Below are positions 49,747 to 58,600 of a DNA stretch of 64,000 bases, one piece after another; the first letter of the stretch is position 1; every line of letters starts with the position of its first letter. Origin of the DNA: DASUBV01 sp963822485 (GTDB lineage Bacteria > Actinomycetota > Actinomycetes > Streptosporangiales > Streptosporangiaceae). A program made the position numbers and the translations under genes. The stretch is from positions 124,001 to 188,000 of the forward strand of contig CAWGHW010000017.1 of NCBI GenBank assembly GCA_963822485.1, given 5' to 3'. The notes under the pieces were generated by a model. The model had not been told where the DNA came from and did not search any database. It saw nothing but the letters and a program-made list of their open reading frames with translations.

Positions 49747-50997
49747 TCACCGCCGTGCGAGCCGGGAGCGGCTCATGACGGCGATCCCGCTGGTGGCGAT
49801 GAGTCCGTAGACCGCCGGGGCGAAGAACACATGCGGCAGGCCGAGAACGCTGACGCCGAGGCTGCCGGTCAGCCCTCCGAGGGCGCTGGCGATCGCCGTG
49901 GAGCTCATGAAGACGGCTGAGGCCGTCGCGACGGCCTGGGGCAGCAGTCGCTGGGCGACGATGATGCCCAGGGCCGCGAACACACCCCATACCCCGCCCA
50001 TGAGGATCTGCCCGGCGAACATTCCGGCGGCGTCGCCGGTCAGGGCGAAGCAGAGATTCGCGCCGACGCCGAACGCCGCGCCGAGGATCATCAGGTGCAT
50101 CATGCCGATACGGCGGGCGACAACGACGGCCACCGGCATCAGGATCAGCTCTATCAGAGGCTGGATGCCGATGACCGCGCCGCCGACCGCCGTCGGCAGA
50201 TGCAGGTCGTCGCGCATGTAGATCGGCAGGTAGCCGTACTTGATCGGCTCACCCGCGTAGACGAGCACGTACAGCCCGGTGAACGCGAGCAGCGGCAGCA
50301 TCTCCCGGAGCTTCGGGCGCTGCGCGAGGCGCTCGGCCTGCACTTCGGCCGCGGGCGCGGTGTGCGCGCCGGGCCGATCCGGCCTGGTGCGCGCGAAGCC
50401 CATGGGGACGATCTGCGCGAGGGCGCACGTCCCGGTGGCCGCGAGCATCACGCGCGAGCCGGCGGCAGTCGCCAGGATCGAGCCCAGGACGGGGCCGACG
50501 ACCCATCCGGCCGTTAATGCCATCCGCACGATGGAGACGACCCCGTCGGCCGCGGGGTTCGCGGTCTTCTGCAGGTCGTCGTGGATCGCGGCGAACAGCT
50601 GCGAGCCGGCGGCGCCCGAGAAGGCCAGGACGACCGCGCTGATCACGAAGGGCATCCACACCTGGTCGGCCAGGGCCATCGCGATCCACCCGAGGAATCC
50701 CGCCAGAGCACACCAGCGGAACAGCCCGAGCCGCTTTCCTGAGCGGTCCGAGCGTGCGCCGATCAGGTAGCCGGCCAGCGGGGCGGTGATGTTCGTGAGG
50801 TAGAACAGCCCGGCCGTGGTCAGCGAGACGTGCAGGTCGTTGATCAGGAACAGGGTGATCTGCGGCGCGGCGGCGGACGTCCCCAGCCCGGAGAGGAACA
50901 GCGCGACGGTCGCTCCGCGGTAGAGCGGCGAGGCCCGGACCGAGCGCGCCGCGGACGGGGCGGTCGCAGCCTCGGCAGCGGCGAGTGCGGATGGCAT
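49747..50997 (-). CDS. MFS transporter, sugar-efflux (SetA)-like
   Basis: 416 residues from ATG 50997. Twelve predicted helices. The N-terminal domain includes ATVALFLSGLGTSAAAPQITLFLIN and GYLIGARSDRSGKRLGLFRW (the GxxxDRxGxR/K loop between helices 2 and 3). The pattern GSQLFAAIHDDLQ, MALTAGWVVGPVLGS and ILMGGVWGVFAALGIIVAQRL fits SetA/SetB-type exporters of sugars and sugar analogues. The substrate is not provable. It ends 75 bp after another gene's stop, on the same strand as a HAD/MFS/DeoR operon; whether it is part of that transcript is unclear. Confidence 0.83.
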   Translation of the reverse strand: MPSALAAAEAATAPSAARSVRASPLYRGATVALFLSGLGTSAAAPQITLFLINDLHVSLTTAGLFYLTNITAPLAGYLIGARSDRSGKRLGLFRWCALAGFLGWIAMALADQVWMPFVISAVVLAFSGAAGSQLFAAIHDDLQKTANPAADGVVSIVRMALTAGWVVGPVLGSILATAAGSRVMLAATGTCALAQIVPMGFARTRPDRPGAHTAPAAEVQAERLAQRPKLREMLPLLAFTGLYVLVYAGEPIKYGYLPIYMRDDLHLPTAVGGAVIGIQPLIELILMPVAVVVARRIGMMHLMILGAAFGVGANLCFALTGDAAGMFAGQILMGGVWGVFAALGIIVAQRLLPQAVATASAVFMSSTAIASALGGLTGSLGVSVLGLPHVFFAPAVYGLIATSGIAVMSRSRLARR

Positions 50998-51072
50998 GGA
51001 GGAGACCCCTCGAATCTACGCGGATTTGACGACGGTGCGGGTTTCTTCGAGCGCTGCTGCTTCGTCCCGCCT

Positions 51073-51675
51073 TCAGGCCCGTGCCACCAGGCATAGTTCA
51101 CGGTCGAGGGCACTGGCGGACGTGAAGGTGATGGTGCGCATTCCGAGGTTGCGGGCGGCGGCGGTGTTCTCGGCACGGTCGTCAATGAACAACACCTCGT
51201 CCGGCTTCGCGCCGAGGTCACGCAGCGCGATCTGGAATGCGCGCGGGTCGGGCTTGGCCGCGCCCAGGCGACAGCTGTAGTAGCAATGGTCGAAGTGCCG
51301 CGACCAGGGGGAGTGGTCGATGGCCCGGGCTATCGGTTCGGGCGCGTTGGACAGCAGCGCCAGGTGAATGCCGGTGCGTCGGACCCGGCGCAGGAGCGTC
51401 GGCAGCGTGAGGGGGTTCGGCCGGAGCCAGCCGTGCACGTCGATATCCGTCAGCCGGTCCACGACCTGCGGTGACCTGCTCAGGTCGCGGGCCAGGACCT
51501 CGGACCAGTACTCGGCAGGTGGCTGGCCAAGGTCGTAGGCCGGCCGGTACTGCCAGTAGCGGTCGAGGAAGGTGGCGCGCGGCTGGCCGGCGAGGGCGGC
51601 CAGGTCGGTGATCGTGTCCTCGGGGAGCGGGGTGCTGATGACCTCGCCGTAGTCGACGAGCAGGAGGCGGATCAT
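51073..51675 (-). CDS. HAD-family phosphatase
   Basis: 200 residues from ATG 51675, overlapping the MFS stop (ATGA). Motif I LLVDYGEVIS with nucleophile Asp at about residue 7 (second Asp replaced by Gly/Glu-like EV), motif II LALLSNAPEPIA, motif III Lys in LGAAKPDPRAFQIAL and motif IV EVLFIDDRAENTAAAR (FIDDR). The group is HAD subfamily IA with a helical cap. Note that motif I usually reads DxDxT/V; here the second Asp is missing (DYGEV), as in several epoxide hydrolase N-terminal-type and alpha-D-glucose-1-phosphatase-like HADs. Likely a sugar-phosphate phosphatase, co-expressed with the MFS transporter and DeoR regulator. Confidence 0.83.
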   Translation of the reverse strand: MIRLLLVDYGEVISTPLPEDTITDLAALAGQPRATFLDRYWQYRPAYDLGQPPAEYWSEVLARDLSRSPQVVDRLTDIDVHGWLRPNPLTLPTLLRRVRRTGIHLALLSNAPEPIARAIDHSPWSRHFDHCYYSCRLGAAKPDPRAFQIALRDLGAKPDEVLFIDDRAENTAAARNLGMRTITFTSASALDRELCLVARA

Positions 51676-52934
51676 CTCGCCGTGGCGCACTGGACGCGAG
51701 CCCGGAGCTGGCGCCCGGTGCGTAGCGCCGGCGAGGTGAGGGTGCCGGCGACGACGAACGCGGTGAGCAGCGGCAGCAGACCCAGGGCGACGGGCAGCGA
51801 CGCCCATTCGGACAGGCGCCCGATGACCGGCGGGCCGCAGACGAATCCGGCCCACCCGCAGGCTGACACGGTGGCCACGGCGGTGCCCGGGGCCAGGCCG
51901 GGTATCCGCCCAGAGGCACTGAACACCGCCGGAACTACGGAAGCCAGGCCAATGCCGAGGCAGCCGAACCCGAGGAGGGCAGCCGGCGGCTCGGCGATGA
52001 GCAGGGCCGCGGTGAATCCGGCCGTCGCGACCACGGCCAGCGCGGGCAGCAGCCGGTCGGGCCGGAAGCGGGTGAGCAGCCGGTTGCCGGACAGCCGGAC
52101 GGTGACCATGGCCAGCGCGAACGCCGCGTAGCCGAGGCCGGGGACCACGCCGGTGGTGTGCAGCGGGCCGGACAGGTAGACCGCGGCCCAGTCGGCGGTC
52201 GCGCCCTCGCACAGCATCGCGGCGAAGGCGATCGCGCCGAGCAGGACCATCCCGCCGGACCAGCGAGAAACGTGCCCGCCCGGCCGCTGGGCGGCATTGC
52301 CGCGCCCTTCGGCCGGGGCGTTGGGGCTGCCGGGCTGTTCCGCGGCGGCCGGCAGCATCCGCGCGGTGAGCAGCCCGGCGGCGAGCAGCGCGATCGTGCC
52401 CAGGACAAGCAACTGGACGCTGAGAGTGATGCCGGCGGCGACGGCCAGCGCGCCGATGCCGGCGCCGGCGAACGCGCCGATGCTCCAGCTGCCGTGCAGC
52501 CCGGACATCAGCACTCGCCGCTCCTTTCGCTCGACGGCGATGCCCTGCGTGTTCATCGCGACGTCGAGGGTGCCCTGGAACGCGCCCCAGACGAACAGCG
52601 CCGCGAACAGCGCGGGCAGGCTGCCGGTGAGCCCGACCAGCGGCCCGGCCGCGCAGTAGCCGGCCAGGGCGACCTGCACGATCCGGCGGCTGCCTACCCT
52701 GGGCAGCAGCCAGGATGCGGCGATCATCGCGATCACCGAGCCGATCGGGGCGCCCAGCAGCGCGAACCCGAGCGTGCCGTCGGTCAGGCCGAGGTGGGCC
52801 TTGACGTCGGGAATGTGGGCGGTCCAGGACGCGAACAGCAGTCCGTGGACGACGAACACCGTGGTGACGGCGATCCGCGGCCAGCGCACCGAGTGGCCGG
52901 CGGCCGCGGTGGCCTGCGGCTTCAGGTCAGACAC
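51672..52934 (-). CDS. MFS transporter in a DeoR-MFS-HAD operon
   Basis: 420 residues from GTG 52934, which overlaps the end of the DeoR gene (8 bp). Twelve hydrophobic segments, first TTVFVVHGLLFASWTAHIPDVKAHLGLTDGTLG. The HIPDVKxxLxLxDGxLGxALLGxPxG pattern is a known actinobacterial/fucose-permease-like MFS group. Then MNTQGIAVERKERRVLMSGLHGSWSIGAF, a signature of that group. The transporter and the HAD phosphatase may import and process a sugar, with DeoR sensing its phosphate. Ends with a Cys/Arg-rich tail of 20 residues. Confidence 0.87.
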   Translation of the reverse strand: MSDLKPQATAAAGHSVRWPRIAVTTVFVVHGLLFASWTAHIPDVKAHLGLTDGTLGFALLGAPIGSVIAMIAASWLLPRVGSRRIVQVALAGYCAAGPLVGLTGSLPALFAALFVWGAFQGTLDVAMNTQGIAVERKERRVLMSGLHGSWSIGAFAGAGIGALAVAAGITLSVQLLVLGTIALLAAGLLTARMLPAAAEQPGSPNAPAEGRGNAAQRPGGHVSRWSGGMVLLGAIAFAAMLCEGATADWAAVYLSGPLHTTGVVPGLGYAAFALAMVTVRLSGNRLLTRFRPDRLLPALAVVATAGFTAALLIAEPPAALLGFGCLGIGLASVVPAVFSASGRIPGLAPGTAVATVSACGWAGFVCGPPVIGRLSEWASLPVALGLLPLLTAFVVAGTLTSPALRTGRQLRARVQCATAR

Positions 52935-53685
52935 AGCGCACGTCCACCCCGGCGGCCCGCAGCGCCTCCAGGGCCGGCGCCGGGGCGCTGCCGTCGGTGA
53001 CGACCACATCGAACGCGGCTAGCTCGCAGACCACCGCCAGCGCCCCCCGGCCGAACTTGGCGCCGTCCACGGCGAGCACGCTGCGGCTGCCCGAGGCCAG
53101 CAGCGCCTGCTTGACCGCGGCGTCACCCAGGTCGTGAGCCATCACGTGGCCTTCCGGCGACACCCCGCAGCAGCCCAGCACGACGGTGTCAAAGCGCAGG
53201 GCCGCGATCCCGGCCAGGGCCAGCGGGCCCACCATGGCCAGCTCCCCCGGGCGGGCCTCGCCGCCGGGGAGCATCAGCCGGACCGACGCCGACTCAGCCA
53301 GCGCCATCGCCGCGTGCAGCGACAGCGGCATCACCGTCAGCCGCAGGCCGGCCAGCGCCCGTGCCGTCTGCGCCACGGTGGTGCCGCTGTCCAGGGCGAC
53401 GGCCTCGCCGTCGGCGATGAGGTCGGCCACCGCCGCGGCGATCCGCCGCTTGCTGTCCACGACCTCGATCGCGCGCATCGCGAACGGCAGCTCCTCGCCG
53501 CGCATCAGCAGGTTCACCGCGCCGCCCCGCACCCGCCGCGCCACCCCGCGCTCGACGAGCACGTCCAGGTCGCGGCGGATCGTCAGCTCGGCCGTGCCGA
53601 ACTCGGCGGCCGCGGTCACGACATCGACCCGGCCGTCCCGACGCAGGACCTCGACCAGCTCGCTCAGACGTTGCGACGCATCCAC
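52927..53685 (-). CDS. DeoR/GlpR-family transcriptional repressor
   Basis: 252 residues from GTG 53685; TTG 53694 is 3 codons upstream. TATCTT (53698-53693) followed by 7 bases and then GTG suggests a leaderless transcript. HTH: RLSELVEVLRRDGRVDVVTAAAEFGTAELTIRRDLDVLVERG. Sugar-phosphate binding domain: AVADLIADGEAVALDSGTTVAQTARALAG, CGVSPEGHVMAHDLGDAAVKQALL and VDGAKFGRGALAVVCELAAFDVVVTD. The binding motifs D-x-G-T-T and the SGV-like CGVSPEG are intact. It shares translation with the downstream MFS gene and must repress that operon until a sugar phosphate is present. It is divergent from the lanthipeptide operon but not evidently connected to it. Confidence 0.9.
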   Translation of the reverse strand: MDASQRLSELVEVLRRDGRVDVVTAAAEFGTAELTIRRDLDVLVERGVARRVRGGAVNLLMRGEELPFAMRAIEVVDSKRRIAAAVADLIADGEAVALDSGTTVAQTARALAGLRLTVMPLSLHAAMALAESASVRLMLPGGEARPGELAMVGPLALAGIAALRFDTVVLGCCGVSPEGHVMAHDLGDAAVKQALLASGSRSVLAVDGAKFGRGALAVVCELAAFDVVVTDGSAPAPALEALRAAGVDVRCV

Positions 53686-54082
53686 AGGCTCCAAGATACA
53701 CCAGACATGTGCGTACGAACATCAGCAATGTTCGGATCGATCGAGGGCGCGTTCGGAAGGCGCGATCTGTTCGGGGTGACTGCGCTGCCCTCCGGGAACT
53801 GCGGCATGGTCCAAAAAAAGGATTGGACAATTTCCAAGTCCCTCAGAACTCGTAAGGCGATGTGTTCTAGAGTGCACCGATATTCGTCATTTCTGCCTTT
53901 AATTCCGACAATGGTGCTGTCGTTATACAGAATTAACCGCTAAGCCGAAGCCGTGATCTGCAGCTTATTCTTCGAATCACCGATGATTCCGCTTGATCAA
54001 AGGCGTCGCCGGTGTAGTCTGCTTGGCGAAATAACGGCTGTGCAATATGCGGCCGTGCCTATCCAGCAAGCTGGGAGGATGA
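53686..54082. promoter_or_regulatory. AT-richer leader region of the lanthipeptide operon
   Basis: 397 bp between the divergent DeoR and lanA starts, with lower GC than the rest of the window. TCCAA-N8-TTGGA-N5-TCCAA (53810-53837) gives overlapping dyads and could bind a regulator. A/T runs (CCAAAAAAAGG, 53811-53822) and TTATACAGAATTAA near 53923-53936 could hold the promoter. GGGAGG at 54073-54078 is the lanA ribosome site. No gene is convincing in this gap. Confidence 0.5.
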
Positions 54083-54283
54083 ATGAACAACCCCGCGAAG
54101 AAGCTCGTGCTCTCCAAGGAAACCCTGCGCAGCCTGGACGATCAGGACCTCACGAGCGTGGTGGGCGGCACCGGCACCATCGTGTGCGTGGACACCGCCG
54201 TCTGCAACAGCGCCGTCTGTAATAGCGCAGTCTGCAATAGCGTGGTCTGCAACCTCAACAGCACCGTGTGTCTTAACCTCTAG
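54083..54283 (+). CDS. lanA: class I lanthipeptide precursor with tandem S/T-x-x-C core units
   Basis: 66 residues from ATG 54083, after GGGAGG. Leader residues 1-29 (KKLVLSKETLRSLDDQDLT, SVVGG) end in Gly28-Gly29, like class I lanthipeptide leaders with a C39 protease. The core, residues 30-66, is TGTIVC, VDTAVC, NSAVC, NSAVC, NSVVC, NLNSTVC, LNL. Six Cys each lie three residues after a Thr or Ser (T32/C35, T38/C41, S43/C46, S48/C51, S53/C56, S60/C63). The repeat NSAVC has a 15-base period with silent codon changes, so the peptide pattern is selected. Predicted product: up to six adjacent (Me)Lan rings of identical size, each Val before Cys. Four matching maturation/export genes follow. Activity is unknown. 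Confidence 0.9.
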   Translation: MNNPAKKLVLSKETLRSLDDQDLTSVVGGTGTIVCVDTAVCNSAVCNSAVCNSVVCNLNSTVCLNL

Positions 54284-54302
54284 ACAGTTGGCGCACGGCT
54301 GA

Positions 54303-54340
54303 GGTGATGTCCCGGTCATTGCGGTGACCGGGACATCACC
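54303..54340 (+). terminator. strong hairpin between lanA and lanC, likely partial terminator
   Basis: GGTGATGTCCCGGTCA pairs perfectly over 16 bp with TGACCGGGACATCACC around the loop TTGCGG. It begins 20 bases after the lanA stop and 107 bases before lanC. Such hairpins after RiPP precursor genes raise precursor mRNA above that of the processing genes, by termination with readthrough or by protecting the 3' end. Confidence 0.85.
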
Positions 54341-54447
54341 GGTGCGCGTGCGGCGCGCTGGCCCAGGGCAGGCCGACGATATGATCCGGTGCTTTACTGA
54401 CCGTATTCGCGTGCGCCATTGGCGACGGCGCGCTCGCGGGAGAATCA

Positions 54448-55698
54448 ATGGAATGGACTCCGCTGCTTAGCGGTGCTGTGCGAGACCGGGCGCTCCTGAG
54501 CGCGGCCGCGCTCATGCGGCTGATGACCTCGGCGGTGGTCGTCGGCCCGCGCGGCGCCGCACTGGCGTCCGGCTCGGCCGGGCTTGCCGTCTGCCACGCC
54601 GTCGCCGCGCGGGCGGGCCAGGACGAGCGGGCCGGCGAGCTGGCCGCGGCCAGCCTGGACAGCGCTATCGAGGTGCTGGCCAGCCAGCCGCTCAGCCTGT
54701 CGCTGTACTCGGGGTTTCCCGGCATTGCCTGGGCGGCCGACCTGGTCGGCCGGCTCCTGCCCGGCCCGGCCGGCGACCGCAATGACGACATCGACCTGGC
54801 GCTGGCCCGCGCGGTCGCGCGCTATCCGGCCAGCGGGCCCTACGACCTCATCGACGGGCTGACCGGGCTGGGCATCTACGCGCTGGCCCGGTGGCCGCGC
54901 CCGGCCGCGGCCGACTGCCTGGCCGAGGTGGTGGGGCAGCTAGCCGGCCGGGCCCGCGCCGACGCCGGCGGCGTGTGCTGGCCCACCGCGGCGGTGGCGC
55001 TGCCGGGCCAGCTGGAGCAGCTCTACCCGGGCGGTGCCGTCGACGCCGGGGTGGCCCACGGCATGGCCGGGATCCTGCCCCTGCTCGCGCGGGCCTGCGC
55101 ACTGGGCGTCGGCGAGGACACCGCACGCCCGCTGCTGGACGGGGCCGTCCGCTGGCTGCTGCGCCACCTCGTCGACTCGCCCGCGGGCCGCACCGCCCCG
55201 GCGCTCGTAGCGGCCGGCGTGGCCCCGGCCCCGGCCCGGTCCGCGTGGTGCTACGGCGACCCGGGCGTGGCGCTCGCGCTGCTGCTCGCCGGGCGTGACG
55301 CGGGCGAGCCGGGCTGGGAGCTGGCCGGCACCGAGCTGGCGCTGCGGGCCGCCGGCCGCGCACCCGAGCTCACCGGCGTGAGCGACGCCGGGCTCTGCCA
55401 CGGCACCGCCGGCCTGGCGCACCTGTTCGCCCGGATGCACCAGCTGACCGGGAGACCTGAGCTGGCGGCCGCGGCCGTGTTCTGGCTAAAACGCACTCTG
55501 GACATGTGCAGTCCGCTCATCGATGCCGGTGGCGTCTGCCCGCGGGGTCAGCTGGGCGCGGTGTGGAACGGGCCCGGCGTGCTGGAAGGGGCCGCCGGGA
55601 TCGCCCTGGCCCTGATGGCCGGCTGCCTTCCTGCCGAGCCTGCGTGGGACCAGATGCTGCTGGTCAGCACCGGCCTGCCGGCCCCGGTGAGCGCGTGA
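54448..55698 (+). CDS. lanC: LanC lanthionine cyclase
   Basis: 416 residues from ATG 54448. Alpha/alpha toroid with zinc ligands Cys268 (SAWCYGDPGVALAL), Cys317 and His318 (GLCHGTAGLAHLFARMH), and the active-site His204 in GVAHGMAGILPLLARA, matching NisC C284/C330/H331/H212. Additional toroid repeats SLYSGFPGIAWAADL and YDLIDGLTGLGIYAL. It joins Cys thiols to dehydrated Ser/Thr of LanA. The GTG of lanB lies inside its last codons (GTGA overlap), so cyclase and dehydratase are translationally coupled. Order lanC before lanB is unusual but functional. Confidence 0.93.
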   Translation: MEWTPLLSGAVRDRALLSAAALMRLMTSAVVVGPRGAALASGSAGLAVCHAVAARAGQDERAGELAAASLDSAIEVLASQPLSLSLYSGFPGIAWAADLVGRLLPGPAGDRNDDIDLALARAVARYPASGPYDLIDGLTGLGIYALARWPRPAAADCLAEVVGQLAGRARADAGGVCWPTAAVALPGQLEQLYPGGAVDAGVAHGMAGILPLLARACALGVGEDTARPLLDGAVRWLLRHLVDSPAGRTAPALVAAGVAPAPARSAWCYGDPGVALALLLAGRDAGEPGWELAGTELALRAAGRAPELTGVSDAGLCHGTAGLAHLFARMHQLTGRPELAAAAVFWLKRTLDMCSPLIDAGGVCPRGQLGAVWNGPGVLEGAAGIALALMAGCLPAEPAWDQMLLVSTGLPAPVSA

Positions 55699-58600
55699 GC
55701 GCACCCGAGGGGCCCGCTCGGGGGCACCCGCGGCCCGCCGGGTTCTTCGTGCTCCGCACGCCGTTGCTGCCGCTGGCCGCGCTGACGGAGTGGAGCCAGG
55801 GGCTGGAGGCCCGGGCCGTCGCCGCTGACCCGGCTGCTGACCCGGCCGCGCTCGGGGAGGCGGTGGCCGCCGACCGGGCCCGGCTCCGGGCCCGGCTGGA
55901 GGCGACCTGCACGGAGCCGGGCTTCCGCGAGGCGATCTTTGTCGCCTCGCCCAGCCTGGAGTCGGCGATCGACTCGTGGCGCAAGGACCCCGACAGCGAC
56001 CGGGGCCAGCGGGCGGAAGTGGCGCTGGTCGCCTACCTCATGCGGGCGGCCGCCCGGCCGACCCCGTTCGGCCTGTTCGCGGGCTGCACGACCGGGCGGA
56101 TCGGCGAGACGACCCGGCTGCGCGTGCCCGGCCGGCCAGGCCTGCGCCGGCATACGCGGCTGGACATGGACTACCTGTGGGCCCTGGCCAAGGCCATCGA
56201 GGCCGATCCCGGGCTGCGCGCCGACCTGCGTTACCGGCCGAACTCAGGGCTGTGCGAGGTCGGTGGCCGGCTGCTGTTCCCGGAGGCCAGCGACCACGGC
56301 GGGAGCCGCTCTTACCAGCTGGTCGCCGTGGACACCACGCCGTACCTGGCCCGGACCCTGGCCCTGGCCAGGGACGGCGAGCGGCTGGACGTGCTGGCGC
56401 AGGCCCTGGTGACCAGTGACATCAGCGCGGCGGAAGCGGCGGCGTACGTGGCCGAGCTGGTCGACAGCCAGCTGCTGGTCGCCGACAGCCAGCCCCAGGT
56501 CACCGGGCCGCCGCCCGCACACGGCATGGCCACCGTGCTGGCCGCGGGCGCGGCCACCAGCGGCATCGGGGACGAGCTGCGCGGCGCGCTGGAGCGCCTG
56601 GCCGCCATCGACGCCGGCGGCATCGGTGCCTCGCCGGAGGCCTACCGGCGGCTCGCGGCCGATCTCGGCGGCCTGCCCGCGGCGCCGGACCCGCAGCGGT
56701 TCGTGCAGGTCGACCTGGTCAAGCCGGCCGCGAGGACGACACTGAGCGGCCGGGTCACGGCCGATATCCTGCGCGGCGCCCAGATCCTGCACGCGCTGGC
56801 CCGGCCCGGTGGTGACGGCGCGCTGGCCGGGTTCCGGGAGCAGTTCGCGCGCCGGTACGAGACCAGGGAGATGCCTCTGGCCCAGGTCCTGGACGAGGAA
56901 ACCGGCATCGGGTTCCCGGCGCCGGGCCAGGCGCGGACCGACGGCGCACCGCTGCTGGCCGGGCTGCCGCTGCGGGCTGGCACCGGCCGGGCGGAATCAT
57001 GGACCCGCCGGGACGCCTTCTTGTGCCGCAGGCTGACCACGGCGCTCGCGGCCGGGCTTGACGAGATCTCGATCGATGCCGCCGAGGCCGACGACCTGCG
57101 CGGCGGCGATGATCTGCCGCTGCCCGAGGCCTTCGAGGTCGTGGCCGCCATCGTCGCGCCGTCGCCGGATGCGGTGCGGACGGGTGCGTACCAGGTGCTG
57201 ATCGGCTCGGTCAGCGGGCCTTCGGGCGCGCGGCTGCTGGGCCGCTTCTGTCACGCCGACGACGACCTGAACGAGCTGGTCCGCGACCACCTGCGGGCCG
57301 AGGAGAGCGCCCGGCCCGGCTGCGTCTTCGCCGAGGTCGTGCACCTGCCGCAGGGCCGGACCGGGAACATCCTGAGCCGGCCCGTGCTGCGTGACTACGA
57401 GATCCCCTACCTCGGCCGGTCCGGCGCTCCCGCCAGCCGCCAGCTGCCCGTGTCCGACCTGCTCGTGTCCGTCCAGGGCGAGCGGGTCGTGCTGCGCTCG
57501 CGGGCGCTCGGGCGCGAGGTGATCCCGCGCCTGACCGCGGCCCACAACTTTGCCCTCGGCGGCCTCGGGACCTACCGCTTCCTGTGCGCGCTGCAGCACC
57601 AGGGCGTCAATCCGGGTGTGATGTGGGACTGGGGACCGCTTCGGGACGCCCCGTTCCTGCCGCGCGTGGTCAGCGGCAAGGCCGTGCTCTCGCGAGCCAC
57701 CTGGAACCTTCGCGGGAGCGAGCTGGCCGCGTTCGCGCTGGCCGGTGGCCCCCGGCAGTTCGCCGCCGTGCAGGAGCTGCGGGCCCGGCTCGGGCTGCCC
57801 CGCTACGTGGCGCTGGCCGACAGCGACAACGAGCTCGCTGCCGACCTGGACAACGTGCTGTGCGTCGAGGCACTGGCGCATCAGGTCCGGCACCGGGCAT
57901 CGATCTCGCTGCTTGAGCTGCTGCCCGGCCCGGACCAGCTCTGCGCCGCGGGTCCGGAGGGCCGGTTTACCCATCAGGTGATCGTCCCGTTCGCATCTCC
58001 CGGCCCGGCGCGGTCCTGGCCCGGCCCCGGGCCTGCCGTCCGCCCCGGACGGGCGCCTGGCGCGGTGGTGCGGCGATTTCCGCCCGGATCCGAGTGGCTG
58101 TACCTCAAGCTGTTCACCGGCCACGCGACGGCCGACCAGGTCCTGGCCGACCTGGCCCCGGCGCTGTCGCAGGCGCTGGCCTCGGGCCGCGCCGACAGCT
58201 GGCATTTCGTCCGGTACGGCGACCCGGACTGGCACCTCAGGCTCCGGGTGCACGGCCCGCCGGAGGCGCTGCTGGGTGACGTCCTGCCCCGGCTGCACGA
58301 CCTGACCGCGCCGATGCTGGCGGCCGGCCTGGTCTGGCGTACCCAGCTCGACACCTACGAGCGGGAGGTGGAGCGGTACGGCGGCCCGGCGGGCATCGTC
58401 CACTGCGAGCGCATCTTCCACGCCGACAGCGAGGCGGTCACCGAGATCATGGGCCAGCTGCCCGGTGACGCCGGCGCCGGGCTGCGCTGGCGGGTGGGCC
58501 TGCGCGGGATCGATCAGCTGCTCGGCGACCTCGGCCTGACCCTGGCTGACAAGCGGGACCTGGCCCGGGCCGCCCGCCAGGGCTACGGCCGGGAGCTGGG

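Noticed and set aside
54284..54447. Searched for a second lanthipeptide precursor beside lanA
   Set aside because: The gap holds only the hairpin and a promoter-like stretch; no short frame with a GG leader or S/T-x-x-C pattern.
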